A stretch of 32,115 bases of DNA, taken from positions 1 through 32,115 of IMG/VR virus record IMGVR_UViG_3300027970_000090. One strand, written 5' to 3'. Positions 22,446-30,636 of the stretch are shown piece after piece. Position 1 is the first letter of the stretch; each line of letters opens with the position of its first letter. The notes beneath the pieces were generated by a model that saw only the letters and a list, made by a program, of their open reading frames with translations, had not been told where the DNA came from and did no database searches. The position numbers and the translations under genes were made by a program. The stretch is from a virus.

Positions 22446-24743
22446 TTAATTCCTAAAAGTGTTCGAGTAATTTCTTGCATTATATTTTTGTCTATATTCA
22501 CGCACTTCATCTCTTTCTCCAGAAACACTTCCCTTAGAATTGCCACCAGTTATAACAGTTGAACTTCCTTGATTATCAGATCCGTTTGATATTGCTCTTC
22601 TTAGTTCTTCTATGCTTTCGGGAGAAAGACTGGTTGTTTTTGGAGTTGGTGCTGGAATTGGCAGTGCTTCTCTCAAATCTATATTAGGAGGAGGAGTAAC
22701 AGGTGTTGGAGTTCCTATGGGAATCCATTTTTTGGGTGTTTCTACCCCAGTTGGACGATTAGAATCCACTTCAACACCATCTACTGTGTAAAATTGATCG
22801 TTTTCTCCACCCATTTCATTATTTTTACTATCATCCGCCATTGTAGATGCAGATCCATTTGAATCCACTTCAACACCATCTACTGCGTAAAATTGATCGT
22901 TTTCTCCACCCATTTCATTATTTTTACTATCATCCGCCATTGTAGATGCAGATCCATTTTTGTTAAAATTTTGATTGGTTAAAGCTTGTTCCGATGCTTG
23001 TTGTTTTGATTCTTGATCTTGTTCGTCTAAAGAATCTAAATACATACTAAGAGGAATTTGTATAAATGCCATTTCCGGACCTAATAGATATAAAAGATTG
23101 CTAGAAGCAGAAGCCAATCGTAACCACATTCCTTTATAATCCCCGTCCATTCCTCTTTTAATAGCCATTCCCAATTCATAAAGACCACCAAATAATGGAA
23201 TTCTTTTTAAAAACGTTCCCAAAGCACCTCTTCCGAATAATGCTCCTATTTTAGTAAGATTTCCTAGTTTAGATGCTACGGCACTGCTTGCAGAACCAAT
23301 ACCTCTTAAGATCGTTCCCATTATGCTAGAAGATTGTGCAACCGCTTTAATAGCATTTGTTCCTCTTGTGGCAAGAGCAGCAACAGAACCTGCAAGAGCA
23401 GCACTTCTTGTAACTAATCCCTTGGGTAAAATATTTAAAATAGCAGAACCAGCAGATGATGCAACTTTAGAAACTCCCGAACCAATTGCAGCCCATCTAG
23501 GTGCTACTTTTTTTGTTATTTGGCTACCAACTGCTACCGCACGTTTACCTGCACGTTTTTTCATTAAAAAAGCACCCAACGAACCAACACCTAATCCACC
23601 ATATAAAAACAGGTTTTTATAAAAATCCATTCCTCCCGGTTTATCAACTCCCATTGCGGAAGAAGCAACGTCAATAGCATCACTGGCAACTTTGGTACCA
23701 GTTAATTTATCTATATATTTTCCAATAGATTCTCCGAAAAATCCCAAAGCCAATCCTGCACCGCCTATTGCCAATGAAAAGCTTGAAAGAGGAAGTATTA
23801 GCTTACGAAGTATAAACCTAGCAAACGTGCCAACAATCGCTAGCAATCCTACGGTTATTCCTAAACCCGCAAGTCCTGCCAATGCCATTCCTCCTCCACC
23901 AGAACCGCTTGGTTTATCAGAAATTTCTTTGAGTTTTTTATCGCTTTGATTTAAAGTTTCATCAATAGCTTGTAAAATTTTTTGTTGGTCTTTAGCATTT
24001 ATTTTTAAAGAATTAAAAATTTCTGAAAGAGATTTTGGATCTAAAGTAACTTTAAGATTTCCATATGGATCTTTTTTATACAATTCTTTGCTAAATGGAT
24101 CTATTTGTTGTTTTTTTTCGATAGATTTTTTATAAAAATCCATCATAACATCCAGAGATAATCCAGTTTTTTCAGCGATTGTAAATAGCTTTGATTGATC
24201 TATAGTAAGCTTATCAGATTGATTGCTTATTAATTGATCAAATCTTTCTAATATTTTTTCTAATGCTGAATTAGAGGAATTATTATCAGATACTTCATCT
24301 GATTTATTTATATTTTCTTGTCTTTGTACAAGATTATTTTGAATATTTTCCGGAAATCCTAACGGATTTGTTATTTTTCTTATAGTTTCTTCATTGATTT
24401 TATCTAAACTATTTTTTATTTCATTCGAAACTTCTAAACTTTTAGATAAAATTTCTTTTCTTATAACATCTAGGGGAGTAGTATCAAGATTTTCAGACGA
24501 AATTCCTAATAATTTGCTTATTAATTCTTTATAATTTGTTTTTTTTGCTTCATCTGCAAGTGATTCTTTTGCCTTATATGCAATATTTGCAGCTTCGGCG
24601 TGTGTATTTTGGAATGAATCTTGAATATTTTTTGATGTTGAGGATGCTCCTAATAAAAGCTCTAAAAATATTTTAGAGTCTATAGACCCAGCAACAGAAA
24701 TTCCTTGATTTTTTAGAAAATTTTCTAACTCTTCCATGCTCAT
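22446..24743 (-). CDS. Putative tail tape measure protein
   Basis: The tape measure sets tail length and is ejected with the DNA. This 765-residue protein (T4 gp29 590) has a helical, charged N-terminal region (about 1-275). Then come glycine-rich hydrophobic segments (285-345: MALAGLAGLGITVGLLAIVG; LSSFSLAIGGAGLALGFFGE) and further Ala/Gly-rich helices (375-565) capable of entering membranes. The C-terminus is low-complexity. Residues 596-628 and 629-661 are near-identical 33-residue repeats. The gene follows two gp26-like genes and precedes the tube-cap gene, the usual place for a tape measure. It has its own late-type promoter, and an inverted repeat pairs its start codon with upstream sequence. 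The ATGs at residues 1 and 3 are both possible. Confidence 0.72.
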   Translation of the reverse strand: MSMEELENFLKNQGISVAGSIDSKIFLELLLGASSTSKNIQDSFQNTHAEAANIAYKAKESLADEAKKTNYKELISKLLGISSENLDTTPLDVIRKEILSKSLEVSNEIKNSLDKINEETIRKITNPLGFPENIQNNLVQRQENINKSDEVSDNNSSNSALEKILERFDQLISNQSDKLTIDQSKLFTIAEKTGLSLDVMMDFYKKSIEKKQQIDPFSKELYKKDPYGNLKVTLDPKSLSEIFNSLKINAKDQQKILQAIDETLNQSDKKLKEISDKPSGSGGGGMALAGLAGLGITVGLLAIVGTFARFILRKLILPLSSFSLAIGGAGLALGFFGESIGKYIDKLTGTKVASDAIDVASSAMGVDKPGGMDFYKNLFLYGGLGVGSLGAFLMKKRAGKRAVAVGSQITKKVAPRWAAIGSGVSKVASSAGSAILNILPKGLVTRSAALAGSVAALATRGTNAIKAVAQSSSIMGTILRGIGSASSAVASKLGNLTKIGALFGRGALGTFLKRIPLFGGLYELGMAIKRGMDGDYKGMWLRLASASSNLLYLLGPEMAFIQIPLSMYLDSLDEQDQESKQQASEQALTNQNFNKNGSASTMADDSKNNEMGGENDQFYAVDGVEVDSNGSASTMADDSKNNEMGGENDQFYTVDGVEVDSNRPTGVETPKKWIPIGTPTPVTPPPNIDLREALPIPAPTPKTTSLSPESIEELRRAISNGSDNQGSSTVITGGNSKGSVSGERDEVREYRQKYNARNYSNTFRN
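22762..22959. repeat. 99-bp tandem duplication in the tape-measure gene
   Basis: Bases 22762-22860 and 22861-22959 are two adjacent 99-bp copies differing at one base (TGTG against TGCG), giving Thr or Ala in the protein. Being a multiple of three, the duplication keeps the frame and doubles a 33-residue acidic segment containing NGSASTMADD and FYxVDGVEVDS. Near identity at synonymous positions means it is recent or maintained by recombination. Confidence 0.95.
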
Positions 24744-24770
24744 ATAGAATACTTAATCTAAAATGAGCAT
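24736..24770 (-). promoter_or_regulatory. Start-codon hairpin with a late promoter in its loop (tape-measure gene)
   Basis: On the - strand, ATGCTCAT (24770-24763) and ATGAGCAT (24743-24736) are exact complements around a 19-base loop. The second arm begins with the tape-measure ATG. The loop contains ATTAAGTA (24757-24750), a late-type octamer six bases before the ATG. Transcripts from upstream genes would carry both arms and hide the start codon; RNA begun at the octamer would lack the first arm. T4 gene e uses this logic. The pairing is directly seen; the regulatory role is inference. Confidence 0.6.
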
Positions 24771-24777
24771 TTCTATT

Positions 24778-25623
24778 TCAACTACCAACAAATAACATAC
24801 TATCAACTTCGATAATCTTGGAAACCTCTTCGTATTTTACGGTAGATAAATTGTTAATTTCACCTCTCCATTTAACAACTTTTTCTAAAATATTTTGAAC
24901 CAATGCGGCAGGAAGTTTTTCAACAAATTGAATTTTTTGTGGAATATGCATACTTTGATAATCAAAATCAGTTCCATTTAACTTTACATGTCTTATATAT
25001 TTTGAAGTTTCGCCTAAAAATGCCCCTGTTATTATGTTTTTAATTTCTTCAACTTCATTGGATTTTTTTTCTTTTCCGTAGATATAAGAATCAAATTTAT
25101 ATTCTTCGCTAAATGTTGGAATATCTATCAATACTTCCAATTCTACAGAATTTTTAGAAAAATTTATAATTTCAGCCTGTGGATGTGTATATTCTTTGAA
25201 ATTATTTAATACATCTGAGATATTCACATCACTTTCTATTTTCGGTTCTTCTTGAAATAATACTTTTATCTTATCAGATATTTGATATCGCATAGAAAAT
25301 GCTATAGAATGTTTGTCAATTGTTGTAAATTTTTCTACAATTTCTTTATCTTCTGAGCAATTAGAACATACTATCTCATAAAAATATTTTGAAAATGTAG
25401 ATTTCAAAACCGTTGAGTCTATAGCAGATTCTATTAAAGTTTTTTGCTGTTTTGCTGTAATTTCTTGTATTTTAACGCTTCTTTTTAATGATGGAATCCA
25501 AACATCACTGGAAAAAGATTCTTTTGATATATTATTTAAAATGTTTAAAGCTTCATTGAAATTTATTTGCGTTGTGGTTTGTTCTGACATAAAACTAATT
25601 ACTTCATCACTCTCCAAATTCAT
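24778..25623 (-). CDS. gp26-like baseplate/tail assembly protein
   Basis: This 281-residue protein resembles the T4 baseplate protein family that includes gp26. After about 40 residues it has VWIPSLKRSVKIQEITAKQQ, KYFYEIVCSNCSEDK and FTTIDKHSIAFSMRYQISDK, the sequence layout of that family (IPSLK..V, cysteine-bearing helix, D...YLxFxxR). The C-terminal part is longer than T4 gp26 (208 residues). It lies immediately before the tape measure, consistent with a chaperone for it. The start at 25623 overlaps the previous gene by 17 bases; an ATG at 25590 (residue 12, MSEQTTTQ) would remove the overlap and is a fair alternative. No enzyme motif is seen. Confidence 0.65.
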   Translation of the reverse strand: MNLESDEVISFMSEQTTTQINFNEALNILNNISKESFSSDVWIPSLKRSVKIQEITAKQQKTLIESAIDSTVLKSTFSKYFYEIVCSNCSEDKEIVEKFTTIDKHSIAFSMRYQISDKIKVLFQEEPKIESDVNISDVLNNFKEYTHPQAEIINFSKNSVELEVLIDIPTFSEEYKFDSYIYGKEKKSNEVEEIKNIITGAFLGETSKYIRHVKLNGTDFDYQSMHIPQKIQFVEKLPAALVQNILEKVVKWRGEINNLSTVKYEEVSKIIEVDSMLFVGS

Positions 25624-26563
25624 CCATTAAATCTTCTAAATTAGATGAATTTTCGTTATTATTTGAAGATTCGCTCTCCGATTCTTTTCTGTTTTTAATT
25701 TCTTCTTCAATAAAAGAACAAAAAACTCTTCTGTCTGAAATTGAAATATTGTCTACATATAAAGGATTTATGTTTTTAGATGCTAATGCATAATATTCTT
25801 GATATATATTTTTTAAAGGTTCTGTAAAAAATAATCTTATGATATGTTGATATGATTTATTGTATAGATTGAATTTAAAATAATCCATTTTTTTAAGTCC
25901 AAAAAGATTTTTCTGTGCAATATTTTCAATACTATTAAATATAAAGGTTTGTATTTTTGTTTTTACTGAAATCGGCAAACTTTCGTATATTTCTAATTTT
26001 TGTTCATGATTAAATTCTTTTAAATCTATTTTATATTCTTTTGTTGAAATTGTTTTAATATATTCTTGTATAGTAGATAATATATGTATGTATATATTTT
26101 TTTCTTCATTTAAAAACAAATTTTCAGATTTTACAGAAGGCCAGTCCAGTGTTATAGTAAAATCCTTAACTTCCAAAATAGAATTTTTCATACAATCGTT
26201 TGCCGCATCGAACAAAAGTTTCATAAAAATATTTAAATCTATAGAAATTTTTGAGTTTTTAGTAAACTCGTCTTCTGAATTTTTAAATACTAATTCGATT
26301 ATACTTCCTATGCTTAAAATTCTAAGTTTTGTTATGAATAAAATATATTCTATTATGTTTAATTCATAAAAATCTTTTTTATTTTCTATACAATTTGAGA
26401 CAATATCTTTTATTACTTTTGCATATTCAAGATATGTGTCTTCGTTTTCTGGTAGAAGAATATTAGCCTTAGACAGTATTAACTGTTCCTTAGAAGATAT
26501 ATCTCTATAAAAAATTCGAGTCCCTGAAAAGGGCATCTCAACTGAATATAAAAAATATTCCAT
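25607..26563 (-). CDS. Second gp26/gp51-like tail assembly protein
   Basis: This 318-residue protein is weakly like its downstream neighbour. It has a strand and helix start (IFYRDISSKEQLILSKANIL), a helix with cysteine (VIKDIVSNCIENKKDFYELN) and then IIEYILFITKLRILSIGSII, the same order as the gp26-like family. The remainder is helical and lysine-rich, ending in a Ser/Asn/Glu-rich acidic tail (ESESESSNNNENSSNLEDLM). T4 has two such baseplate hub genes, 26 and 51. This pair, overlapping by 17 bases before the tape measure, may be tail-assembly chaperones. The ATG is at 26563, nine bases after the tube-like gene. Confidence 0.55.
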   Translation of the reverse strand: MEYFLYSVEMPFSGTRIFYRDISSKEQLILSKANILLPENEDTYLEYAKVIKDIVSNCIENKKDFYELNIIEYILFITKLRILSIGSIIELVFKNSEDEFTKNSKISIDLNIFMKLLFDAANDCMKNSILEVKDFTITLDWPSVKSENLFLNEEKNIYIHILSTIQEYIKTISTKEYKIDLKEFNHEQKLEIYESLPISVKTKIQTFIFNSIENIAQKNLFGLKKMDYFKFNLYNKSYQHIIRLFFTEPLKNIYQEYYALASKNINPLYVDNISISDRRVFCSFIEEEIKNRKESESESSNNNENSSNLEDLMDEFGE

Positions 26564-26571
26564 TATATATT

Positions 26572-27525
26572 TTACTTAATAGTTTTTCTAACTAACATGC
26601 TATTTTTATAACCCGGATCATAAGTAAATTTAGGAGCAGCAGGAACAACCGAAAACCCTCTTGTAGTTACAATTCCATTATTATCTTTAGTGACAGCAGT
26701 ACCCGTTTCAAAAATAGGAGAACCATCAGCACCGTAAAGAGTATTTGTATATTTAAATCCTCCAAGTTCTCGGTTAGAACTGATATCTACCTGAGATTTT
26801 TCGGTTATATTTTCTCCACTAGCCATATTATTATAATCCTCCGCAGCAATACTATAAGAATCATATACAAAATCAACACTTATAGTTTGTAAAGAAGGAG
26901 AATTATAACCATCGGAATAACCTCCTACGCTTACAGGTGCTATATTATAGAATCTTATTAGTTTTCTTTTAAGCGGTTTGGTATATGCTCCTGCTTTTCC
27001 CATAAAAATTACATCTAATTTATTGGCTTTTACGTTATATTGAGGATCTCTTCTGGTTACAAATCCAAAATGTCCAACCAAAATCATCCAAGGACGAATA
27101 ACAAAATCAACAAAAGAAGCATTGGTTTCATTAAAAGTTATAGTCAATTTTCCAAATGGTTTTCTGCTACTCATAGTAACCGGAGCTTGAAATCCCGCAT
27201 ATTCTAAACCCGCATTAGAAGCATTTATACTATCGCTTGGAATTGATATTTCAGAAGCAAAAACACATGCTAAAAATTCATGACCCTGTTGATATTCATC
27301 AGATATTAAAGATTTAACAACAGAATCTTGTATGCCCCAAGAATCTTCAAAGCTAGAGCCGCTTTCGTATCTCCTAACATTATCGATAAAAGATTTTTTT
27401 AAAGCAAGTATGTCTTTAAATGGTATGGTTAAAAACCACTGACTCCCAACCGCTATAGAACTAGGCCATTTACTTATTATATCTAAATAATAAGGTATTG
27501 GACCGTTTAAATTTTCAAAAGCCAT
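26572..27525 (-). CDS. Second, larger tail tube-like protein
   Basis: This 317-residue protein has tube-fold features. An N-terminal helix and strand region includes GSQWFLTIPFKD, and a central stretch contains LTITFNETNASFVDFVIRPW and ILVGHFGFVTRRDPQYNVKA. Then come LDVIFMGKAGAYTKPLKRKL and a strand with ISVDFVYDSYSI. The end (about 230-317) is a looser region with Gly, Asn and Thr. It directly follows the main tube gene and has its own late-type promoter. It could be the T4 gp54-type tube initiator, or an additional tube or baseplate layer. No close match to gp54 sequence is evident, so the role is open. Confidence 0.6.
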   Translation of the reverse strand: MAFENLNGPIPYYLDIISKWPSSIAVGSQWFLTIPFKDILALKKSFIDNVRRYESGSSFEDSWGIQDSVVKSLISDEYQQGHEFLACVFASEISIPSDSINASNAGLEYAGFQAPVTMSSRKPFGKLTITFNETNASFVDFVIRPWMILVGHFGFVTRRDPQYNVKANKLDVIFMGKAGAYTKPLKRKLIRFYNIAPVSVGGYSDGYNSPSLQTISVDFVYDSYSIAAEDYNNMASGENITEKSQVDISSNRELGGFKYTNTLYGADGSPIFETGTAVTKDNNGIVTTRGFSVVPAAPKFTYDPGYKNSMLVRKTIK

Positions 27526-27548
27526 ATCAAATACTTATGTATGATATG
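27523..27548 (-). promoter_or_regulatory. Start-codon hairpin with a late promoter in its loop (tube-like gene)
   Basis: On the - strand, CATATCA (27548-27542) and TGATATG (27529-27523) are exact complements around a 12-base loop. The ATG at 27525 lies in the second arm. The loop contains CATAAGTA (27539-27532), a late-type octamer six bases before the ATG. The arrangement repeats that at the tape-measure gene: read-through RNA from sheath and tube would sequester the start, while RNA from the octamer would not. Confidence 0.55.
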
Positions 27549-27561
27549 TTATTATCAACAT

Positions 27562-28128
27562 TTATCTAGTAAGAAGCGGAGATGATTCTGGCTGAACCCA
27601 GTATTGATATGCAATTGTTGCCTGTGTAGTAACAATGTCGCCACCAGTGGTTACGTCAAGATTATAATCACCAATGTTTACACAATAAGCACCGATTAAA
27701 TTATAAACTCTTATAACCTGACCACCCTTGCCCATAAGTGCAAGACCAATATTTCCTAAATCTTTTACTTCATAAGCACCAGTGCTTGTTGCATCATCAA
27801 ATGTTCCGCGAGTCCAGAGTTCAAGCTTAGAACGAATGGATACGTCTTGCGGCATTCTAAAGGTTACATTCCAAGAATCACTTGAAGGATAGCTGGCGGT
27901 TCCGGGAACATTGAAGGAAAGTCCCATAAAAGGGACCGCAATGGTTTTAATCGCACGTTTAGGAAGACTTGTTGTAGTAATATATACTAAGTCTTGCTGA
28001 TCAAAAACAATGTTTGTTGCTCCAGATGATATATAAAGAACTCGGAAAAGATTTGTTCTTGCGAAATCTTTGTTGATAGCATTCTGAAAGAAGCTATTGA
28101 TATCTTGGTTTTGAAATAGGTTTGCCAT
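27562..28128 (-). CDS. 19: Tail tube protein (T4 gp19-like)
   Basis: This 188-residue protein (T4 gp19 163) forms the inner tail tube. It has the typical order: N-terminal FQNAINKDFARTNLFRVLYI, central VYITTTSLPKRAIKTIAVPF with the GLSFNVPGTASYPSSDSWNV long loop, then the helix with RSKLELWTRGTFDD and final strands (TTQATIAYQYWVQPES). It directly follows the sheath gene, as in T4, with a 21-base gap. A late-type octamer GATAAATA lies six bases before its ATG at 28128. There is no Shine-Dalgarno sequence, though the protein must be made in quantity. Confidence 0.88.
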   Translation of the reverse strand: MANLFQNQDINSFFQNAINKDFARTNLFRVLYISSGATNIVFDQQDLVYITTTSLPKRAIKTIAVPFMGLSFNVPGTASYPSSDSWNVTFRMPQDVSIRSKLELWTRGTFDDATSTGAYEVKDLGNIGLALMGKGGQVIRVYNLIGAYCVNIGDYNLDVTTGGDIVTTQATIAYQYWVQPESSPLLTR

Positions 28129-28134
28129 ATAATA

Positions 28135-28142
28135 TATTTATC
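28135..28142 (-). promoter_or_regulatory. Late-type promoter octamer before the tube gene
   Basis: GATAAATA on the - strand is followed by TATTAT and the ATG at 28128, the same six-base spacing as three other late genes. It matches TATAAATA at seven of eight positions. T4 geometry would start RNA one base before the ATG. It lies within the 21-base sheath-tube gap. Confidence 0.55.
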
Positions 28143-28149
28143 TTTTAAA

Positions 28150-30546
28150 TCATCTAATAAGCTCGTTAAAATCAACACCTGTTCTGGTTGCAATGAAATC
28201 AGCTAAAATAAATTCAGCAGTTCTGACTGGTTGAATGTATATAGAAAGTCTGAGTTCATTGTTATCAATTACATCAGGAGTATTGTTACGTTCATCGCAA
28301 ACGATTCTATAGTCATATAAACCATCATTGTTTTTAGCTTGATTGAATATAGGAGCTAAACCATTAACCAAACGAGATCTGGTTGTGAATGTGTTAGGCT
28401 CGAATACATAGAATTTTAATAAACTTTCTGTCGTTTTTTCGAGTGATAAGAAGAGTCTTCTTACATTGATTCGATCAAATGCGGAAGGTTTAGTAAACAA
28501 TGTTTTCTGACCAAATATTACAAATCCATCACCGGGAAAGAATGCAATTGGATTGACATTTATTCTCGCAAGTAAATCACGTTGTTTTTGTGTAGGATTG
28601 ATTCCAACATCAGTAAGATTTGTTAAAACACCACGATTGAATCCAGCAGGAGCAGACCAAGGATATGCTATTTGTGAAGATGTTGCAAACACTGCGGCAA
28701 CATAACCAGAAGAAGGAATCCAAACTTGCTTGTTAGAAGCGGTATCATTTGTTTTAATCCAGTTTCCATAAACCGCTGCATAGCTTGAAACGCTTCCAGC
28801 ATAGAGGTTTTTTAATGGCCAATAGGTATCACTAGAAAAGACATAATTAGCATTTCTAGATACTTTTGAATCCGCTCCTTGAATGAAGATATATTTAAGA
28901 GGATCAGCAATGAAAACATGATCCTTTCTTGTATTATCAGCAAATGCTACAAATTGATTTGCAATGTCTTTATAATCCGCACATATTCCTGCAACCGGAT
29001 TATTTGTTTGATCTTTAAGTATTGTTGTATCAACAAAATAAGTATCATCATAGATATACGGAGCATTCACAGTAGAAGTTCCATACAAAGCAGTTTTTCT
29101 TGCTTTAGCACCTGTCCAGATGGTTCCTAATCCAGCTTCAGCAGTTACGTCCAAATCAATATCAAGATTATCGATATTATTTAAAATTCTTTGAAGTTTT
29201 GCTGGAACATTTCCAACATCACCCGCAACCGAATTTGTATCTGAAATATAAACGCCCTGTGAGAAAAGACTTTTAGTTTCATTAGCAGTTCTTACAGTTT
29301 TGGCTGGTAAACCATCATCATTAACCCAATCTCCAGTATTTGAAATATAAGGATTTATTACAACCTTAATCTTATTTGATGCTCTGTTTGCTATATTTTC
29401 CAAGAAGAAAGTATCAGCAGGACCAGCATTTCTATCATTTTGTGTACGTTTGCTATACAATGAACCAGTATAGCCCTCTGATACAATTGCGTCAATAACA
29501 ACCGTGTCCTGTGCATAAATAGAGGTACGAAGCTTAAACACCATAAGAGTTAAGCAATCATTATAATAGCTAGTTCCAAAATCAATTCCTATTGGAAACT
29601 GTTCAACTGTTTGAGAAATACTATTTCCTGCGGATGAAAATGATTGAGTCAGAGTAAAGTTTAATCTTGAGCTTGGAACTGTTACAAATGTTTGATAATT
29701 TCCATTAACAATTGTATTACTTGCTTTTACGCTTGTTATACAAGTAAAATCAGTTGCAGGGTTGCTATTGGAATTATCAGAAATAGCAATGTAATACCCC
29801 TCATAGAGATTATTGACAGAGGTTTTTACAGAATCGATGACAACAATACCGCCATAATTTTGAAGATCTTTAAAACTTTTGATATTGACAGCACTATAAG
29901 AATTTCCCCAAGCAACATTATTTTCAACGATATCCAAATATTGTTGATCAGAGAGCAAAATAGATTTAGGAGACAATACATCATATGATGTAGAATCCGT
30001 ATATGAAAGATTGGTGGTTGTTGCGGTATATCCGCTAATAACGTCTATGATTGTATTTTCATAAACAGCCTCTACTGATGTGAGACTGAGATAAGTAGTA
30101 TGTGAAATTTCGGTATCATATCCCAAATATACAGGATATGAATTAGTTCCATCAGAACTCAATGCAATATTTCCACTAACTGTACTTAATGCAGCTATTT
30201 TAGTTGTAGTTTTTCCTTGAAGAGGATATACTAAAGCAGTGTATTGATTGGAAAATCCTGCTCCTGCACCAGATCCGTATGGCATTCTTGTTACCAAAAG
30301 ATTAGTAGGAGATTGTGTTAAAAGTTGACGAGCAGAATGATAAAGATATCTTTCAGCTGCATTTGTTGGACTTCCGAACACTTCTTCATATTCAGAAAGA
30401 CTTCCAACATTGATAATCTCATCAGTTGGTCCTTGGCTGGCAAACCCTGTGATAAAGGTATTTGTTGCTCCAGTTGGTCTTGCAATAAGGCTAATATCTA
30501 CTTCGTTAATTTGTACACCGGGAGATGCTATGGTTCTTGTTGACAT
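28150..30546 (-). CDS. 18: Contractile tail sheath protein (T4 gp18-like)
   Basis: The sheath contracts to drive the tube through the host envelope. The 798-residue protein (T4 659) begins with the conserved sheath start (RTIASPGVQINEVDISLIAR) and the domain with GFASQGPTDEIINVGSLSEY. It ends with the conserved C-terminal core (INVNPIAFFPGDGFVIFGQK; FDRINVRRLFLSLEKTTESL; ELRLSIYIQPVRTAEFILAD). The middle (about 130-420) is a larger, variable surface domain, explaining the extra length. It is the first gene of the leftward late block. Its upstream region holds TATTATAAATT directly before the ATG and a possible late octamer a few bases further back; the exact element is unclear. Confidence 0.96.
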   Translation of the reverse strand: MSTRTIASPGVQINEVDISLIARPTGATNTFITGFASQGPTDEIINVGSLSEYEEVFGSPTNAAERYLYHSARQLLTQSPTNLLVTRMPYGSGAGAGFSNQYTALVYPLQGKTTTKIAALSTVSGNIALSSDGTNSYPVYLGYDTEISHTTYLSLTSVEAVYENTIIDVISGYTATTTNLSYTDSTSYDVLSPKSILLSDQQYLDIVENNVAWGNSYSAVNIKSFKDLQNYGGIVVIDSVKTSVNNLYEGYYIAISDNSNSNPATDFTCITSVKASNTIVNGNYQTFVTVPSSRLNFTLTQSFSSAGNSISQTVEQFPIGIDFGTSYYNDCLTLMVFKLRTSIYAQDTVVIDAIVSEGYTGSLYSKRTQNDRNAGPADTFFLENIANRASNKIKVVINPYISNTGDWVNDDGLPAKTVRTANETKSLFSQGVYISDTNSVAGDVGNVPAKLQRILNNIDNLDIDLDVTAEAGLGTIWTGAKARKTALYGTSTVNAPYIYDDTYFVDTTILKDQTNNPVAGICADYKDIANQFVAFADNTRKDHVFIADPLKYIFIQGADSKVSRNANYVFSSDTYWPLKNLYAGSVSSYAAVYGNWIKTNDTASNKQVWIPSSGYVAAVFATSSQIAYPWSAPAGFNRGVLTNLTDVGINPTQKQRDLLARINVNPIAFFPGDGFVIFGQKTLFTKPSAFDRINVRRLFLSLEKTTESLLKFYVFEPNTFTTRSRLVNGLAPIFNQAKNNDGLYDYRIVCDERNNTPDVIDNNELRLSIYIQPVRTAEFILADFIATRTGVDFNELIR

Positions 30547-30636
30547 AATTTATAATACTATTTACCTTTCATTAATATCCATTTAATTATTTTTTTTATT
30601 AAGAAATTTTTAACATACAGTATAATTATATATAGA
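30547..30636. promoter_or_regulatory. Divergent promoter region between sheath and the 146-aa gene
   Basis: These 90 AT-rich bases are the longest gene-free stretch in the window. Leftward, TATAAATT and AAATAGTA (30563-30556) are candidate late elements for sheath. Rightward, TATAAT (30621-30626) would start RNA near 30633, four bases before the ATG at 30637; a weak TTAAGA at 30599-30604 is 16 bases upstream. Individual boxes are uncertain in this base composition. Confidence 0.45.

Noticed and set aside
23323-23949. Long + strand open frames opposite the tape-measure gene (99 and 85 residues)
   Set aside because: Their Ala/Pro-rich sequences mirror the Gly/Ala-rich sense codons; no independent start signals or domain features.
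25607-25623. Programmed frameshift joining the two gp26-like genes
   Set aside because: No slippery heptamer followed by structure was found; an internal ATG at 25590 explains separate translation.
26545-26575. 7-bp AT-only inverted repeat around the start of the 318-residue gene
   Set aside because: It is made only of A and T, leaves the ATG in the loop, and is expected by chance in this composition.
30547-30636. Replication origin or attachment site in the AT-rich divergent gap
   Set aside because: No direct repeats, iterons or integrase gene; AT-richness alone is normal here.
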